A stretch of DNA of 64,000 nt from Planctomycetota bacterium (lineage in GTDB: Bacteria > Planctomycetota > UBA1135 > UBA2386), in NCBI GenBank assembly GCA_016235155.1, contig JACRLW010000004.1:19361-83360 (forward strand). The letters are read 5' to 3'. This document shows positions 62,098 to 64,000 of this stretch, in pieces. The translations under genes and the position numbers were made by a program. The notes below the pieces were generated by a model. The model ran no database searches. It worked only from the letters and a program-made list of their open reading frames with translations, and was not told the DNA's origin. The stretch's first letter is position 1. Every line of letters begins with the position of its first letter.

Positions 62098-64000
62098 TCA
62101 GCGTTCGCGCGGTGATGCATCGCCTGGCTCCGCGGTTTCATCGCCATCCGACGCGGCGTCCCCGTCCGGCGCGGCGTCGTCCTCGGGAACGGGTTCTTCA
62201 TCCACGGGATTGCCCGGATCGTCCGCACTGTCCAGGCCCGCGTCGTCGTCCCCGGCCGCGTCGCCGCCGGCGACGTCCTCGAGTTCCTCGTCGATCGCCG
62301 CCTCGCGAGCGCGCCACTCCTCGATCGTCATCAGGACGTCGCGCGAGCGGCTGCCCAGGAAGGGCCCGACGATCCCGTCTTCCTCCATCATCTCGAGCAG
62401 GCGCGTCGCCCGTGTGTAGCCGACGGCGAGCGCGCGCTGGATCAAGGTCGCCGAGCCGCGTTGCTGGCCCAGGATCACCTCGGCCGCCTGCAGGTAGAGG
62501 TCGTCGCGCTCGGCGAGACCCTTCTTCTTCGCGGTCTCGGTCTGCACGAGGTCGGGGATGAAGGACGGATTGGGGCCGTGCTGCTCGAGCCAGGCGCAGA
62601 CGCCGTGCGTCTCTTCCTCGGAGACGAAGGCGCCCTGCGCCCGGAGGATCTGCCCCAAGGTCGGCGACACGAACAGCATGTCGCCGAAGCCGAGCAGCTT
62701 CTCCGCGCCGTTGCTGTCGAGGATGATGCGGCTGTCGATCTTGCGGTTGACCTTGAAGGCGATCTGGCAGGGCAGGTTGGCCTTGATGACGCCGGTGATC
62801 ACGTCGGTGCTCGGCCGCTGCGTGGCGAGGATCACGTGGATGCCGACGGCGCGCGACTTCTGCGCCAGGCGCTGGATCGATTCCTCGACCTCCTTCTGCG
62901 CGACGTTCATCAGGTCGGCGAGTTCGTCGATGACGACCACGATGTAGGGCAGGTGCGCTTCGCTCGGCTCGATCGGTCGCTGGAGCCTCCGCTCGATCTC
63001 CTCCTTGCCGAGCTTGTTGTAGCCCTTGATGTGGTTGGTCCCGACGCCGGACAGCACCGTGTAGCGCCGCTCCATCTCCTCGACCGCCCAACCGAGGACG
63101 ACCGGGGCGCGCTTCATGTTCGTCACCACGTCGCACGCGAGGTGCGGCACGCGGCGGAACACCTGCAGCTCGACCATCTTCGGATCGATCAGCACGAGCC
63201 GGACCTCCTGCGGCGTGCGCGTCAGCAGGATCGACAGCAGGATCGAGTTGATGCAGACCGACTTGCCCGAGCCGGTCGTGCCGGCGATCAGGAGGTGCGG
63301 CATGCGCGCGAGGTCCTCGACGATCGGATCGCCGGCGACGTTCTTGCCGAGGAAGAGCGGGATCGCCTTGTCCTCGACCAGCCCGTACAGCTCGAGCAAC
63401 TCGCGCATGTAGACCATCTGGCGCGACTTGTTCGGCACCTCGACGCCGACCGTGTCCTTGCCCGGGATCGGCGCGACGACGCGGACGTTGAGCGCGCGCA
63501 GTGCCGCGGCGAGGTCGGCCTCGAACGCGGTGACCTTGCTGAGCTTGATGCCCTCGCCGAGCCGCAGCTCGTACTGCGTCACCGCCGGACCGACCGATGC
63601 CGCGACGACCTGCGCGTCGAGCCCGAACGACGCGAGCCGCTTCTCGATCGCCTCCTTGTTCTGCTCGAGCAGCTTGACGCTGTTCTCGGCGGTGACGCTC
63701 GGCACGTCGCGCAGCAGTTCGATCGGCGGGTAGGTCCAGGGCTCCGCGAAGGGGAGCTGCGGGTGGCCGTCGCGGCTGCGGGCCTTCAGGCGCTTCTTCG
63801 CGGCGCGGCGCTCGATGCGCAGCCGCGCCTCGCGCGCGCGGGCGTCGCGTTCGGCGAGGGATTCCGTGTCCTGCGCGGGAGCTTCCGCCGCGGGTGCGCC
63901 CTCTTCGGTTCCGGTTCCGGACTCGGGTTCGGGCTGCAGTTCGGGCTCGGGCTCGGGCTCGGAGTCCGGCCCCGACTCGAGTTCGACCTCGACCTCGAGC
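62098..64000 (-). CDS. ftsK: DNA translocase FtsK/SpoIIIE, N-terminus beyond the window
   Basis: 633 codons are visible before the window edge; the 5' end is missing. From the edge: an acidic E/P linker, a basic helix (ARLRIERRAAKKRLKAR), PWTYPPIELL, the alpha domain, then the beta motor with Walker A AGTTGSGKSVCINS and Walker B VVVIDELADLM. The gamma winged helix (LYLQAAEVILGQQRGSATL; RALAVGYTRATRLLEMMEED) is complete. A ~70-residue acidic tail follows. It pumps chromosomal DNA at the division site. Whether it has its own 4TM region cannot be seen, which matters because a separate 4TM protein is encoded downstream. Confidence 0.95.
   Translation of the reverse strand, partial: LEVEVELESGPDSEPEPEPELQPEPESGTGTEEGAPAAEAPAQDTESLAERDARAREARLRIERRAAKKRLKARSRDGHPQLPFAEPWTYPPIELLRDVPSVTAENSVKLLEQNKEAIEKRLASFGLDAQVVAASVGPAVTQYELRLGEGIKLSKVTAFEADLAAALRALNVRVVAPIPGKDTVGVEVPNKSRQMVYMRELLELYGLVEDKAIPLFLGKNVAGDPIVEDLARMPHLLIAGTTGSGKSVCINSILLSILLTRTPQEVRLVLIDPKMVELQVFRRVPHLACDVVTNMKRAPVVLGWAVEEMERRYTVLSGVGTNHIKGYNKLGKEEIERRLQRPIEPSEAHLPYIVVVIDELADLMNVAQKEVEESIQRLAQKSRAVGIHVILATQRPSTDVITGVIKANLPCQIAFKVNRKIDSRIILDSNGAEKLLGFGDMLFVSPTLGQILRAQGAFVSEEETHGVCAWLEQHGPNPSFIPDLVQTETAKKKGLAERDDLYLQAAEVILGQQRGSATLIQRALAVGYTRATRLLEMMEEDGIVGPFLGSRSRDVLMTIEEWRAREAAIDEELEDVAGGDAAGDDDAGLDSADDPGNPVDEEPVPEDDAAPDGDAASDGDETAEPGDASPRER

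Overview
The window is a GC-rich (about 70% by eye), densely coded bacterial chromosome segment with no RNA genes, phage or IS elements that I could find. The best lineage clue is a TIGR04137-type small basic protein (28280-28609), a family known from the Planctomycetes-Verrucomicrobia-Chlamydiae group. ASPIC/UnbV-FG-GAP and DUF4388 proteins, many lipoproteins and BamA fit a diderm member of Planctomycetota. That placement is inference; no marker phylogeny could be run. Shine-Dalgarno sequences are mostly weak, GTG starts are common, and ATGA/GTGA stop-start overlaps link many genes.

Layout. 1-14.1 kb (minus strand): a surface-glycan operon with APH-fold kinases (one without catalytic residues), an ABC exporter, a sulfotransferase, three glycosyltransferases and two exported beta-rich proteins. 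14.2-20.2 kb: adenosine deaminase, a WaaP-type kinase fused to a methyltransferase, a DUF4388 protein, a five-haem cytochrome c and another APH kinase. 20.5-24.8 kb: an ECF-like sigma factor behind a strong hairpin, PNPase, a DUF2058-like gene running tail-to-tail into PNPase with neither stop where expected, a PilZ protein and a methyltransferase. 24.8-28.2 kb: two exported enzyme-like proteins that seem to have lost catalytic residues, and QueE. 28.3-35.4 kb: small basic protein, a membrane protein, a TPR lipoprotein, an ASPIC/UnbV lipoprotein and a membrane-TPR protein. 35.5-37.4 kb: DUF481 outer-membrane protein and family 4 uracil-DNA glycosylase.

37.5-49.7 kb (plus strand) is the most distinctive region: two paralogous TPR-secretin lipoproteins flank two exported TPR-type proteins, one ExbB/TolQ and two ExbD/TolR proteins. 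No secretion ATPase, pilin or TonB is present, which suggests an envelope machine driven by the proton-motive force rather than ATP. 49.9-53.4 kb: a HAD phosphatase, then on the minus strand a compact three-gene operon of a BY-kinase/ParA-like ATPase, a coiled-coil protein and a MamK-type bacterial actin. This looks like a cytoskeletal or positioning module outside any visible magnetosome cluster.

53.6-64 kb (minus strand): urocanate hydratase, BamA, a replicative helicase DnaB that carries a full intein but lacks the Walker A segment, an FtsK-like 4TM protein whose C-terminal gamma-like domain is cut by an in-frame TAG, and a conventional FtsK motor running off the window edge.
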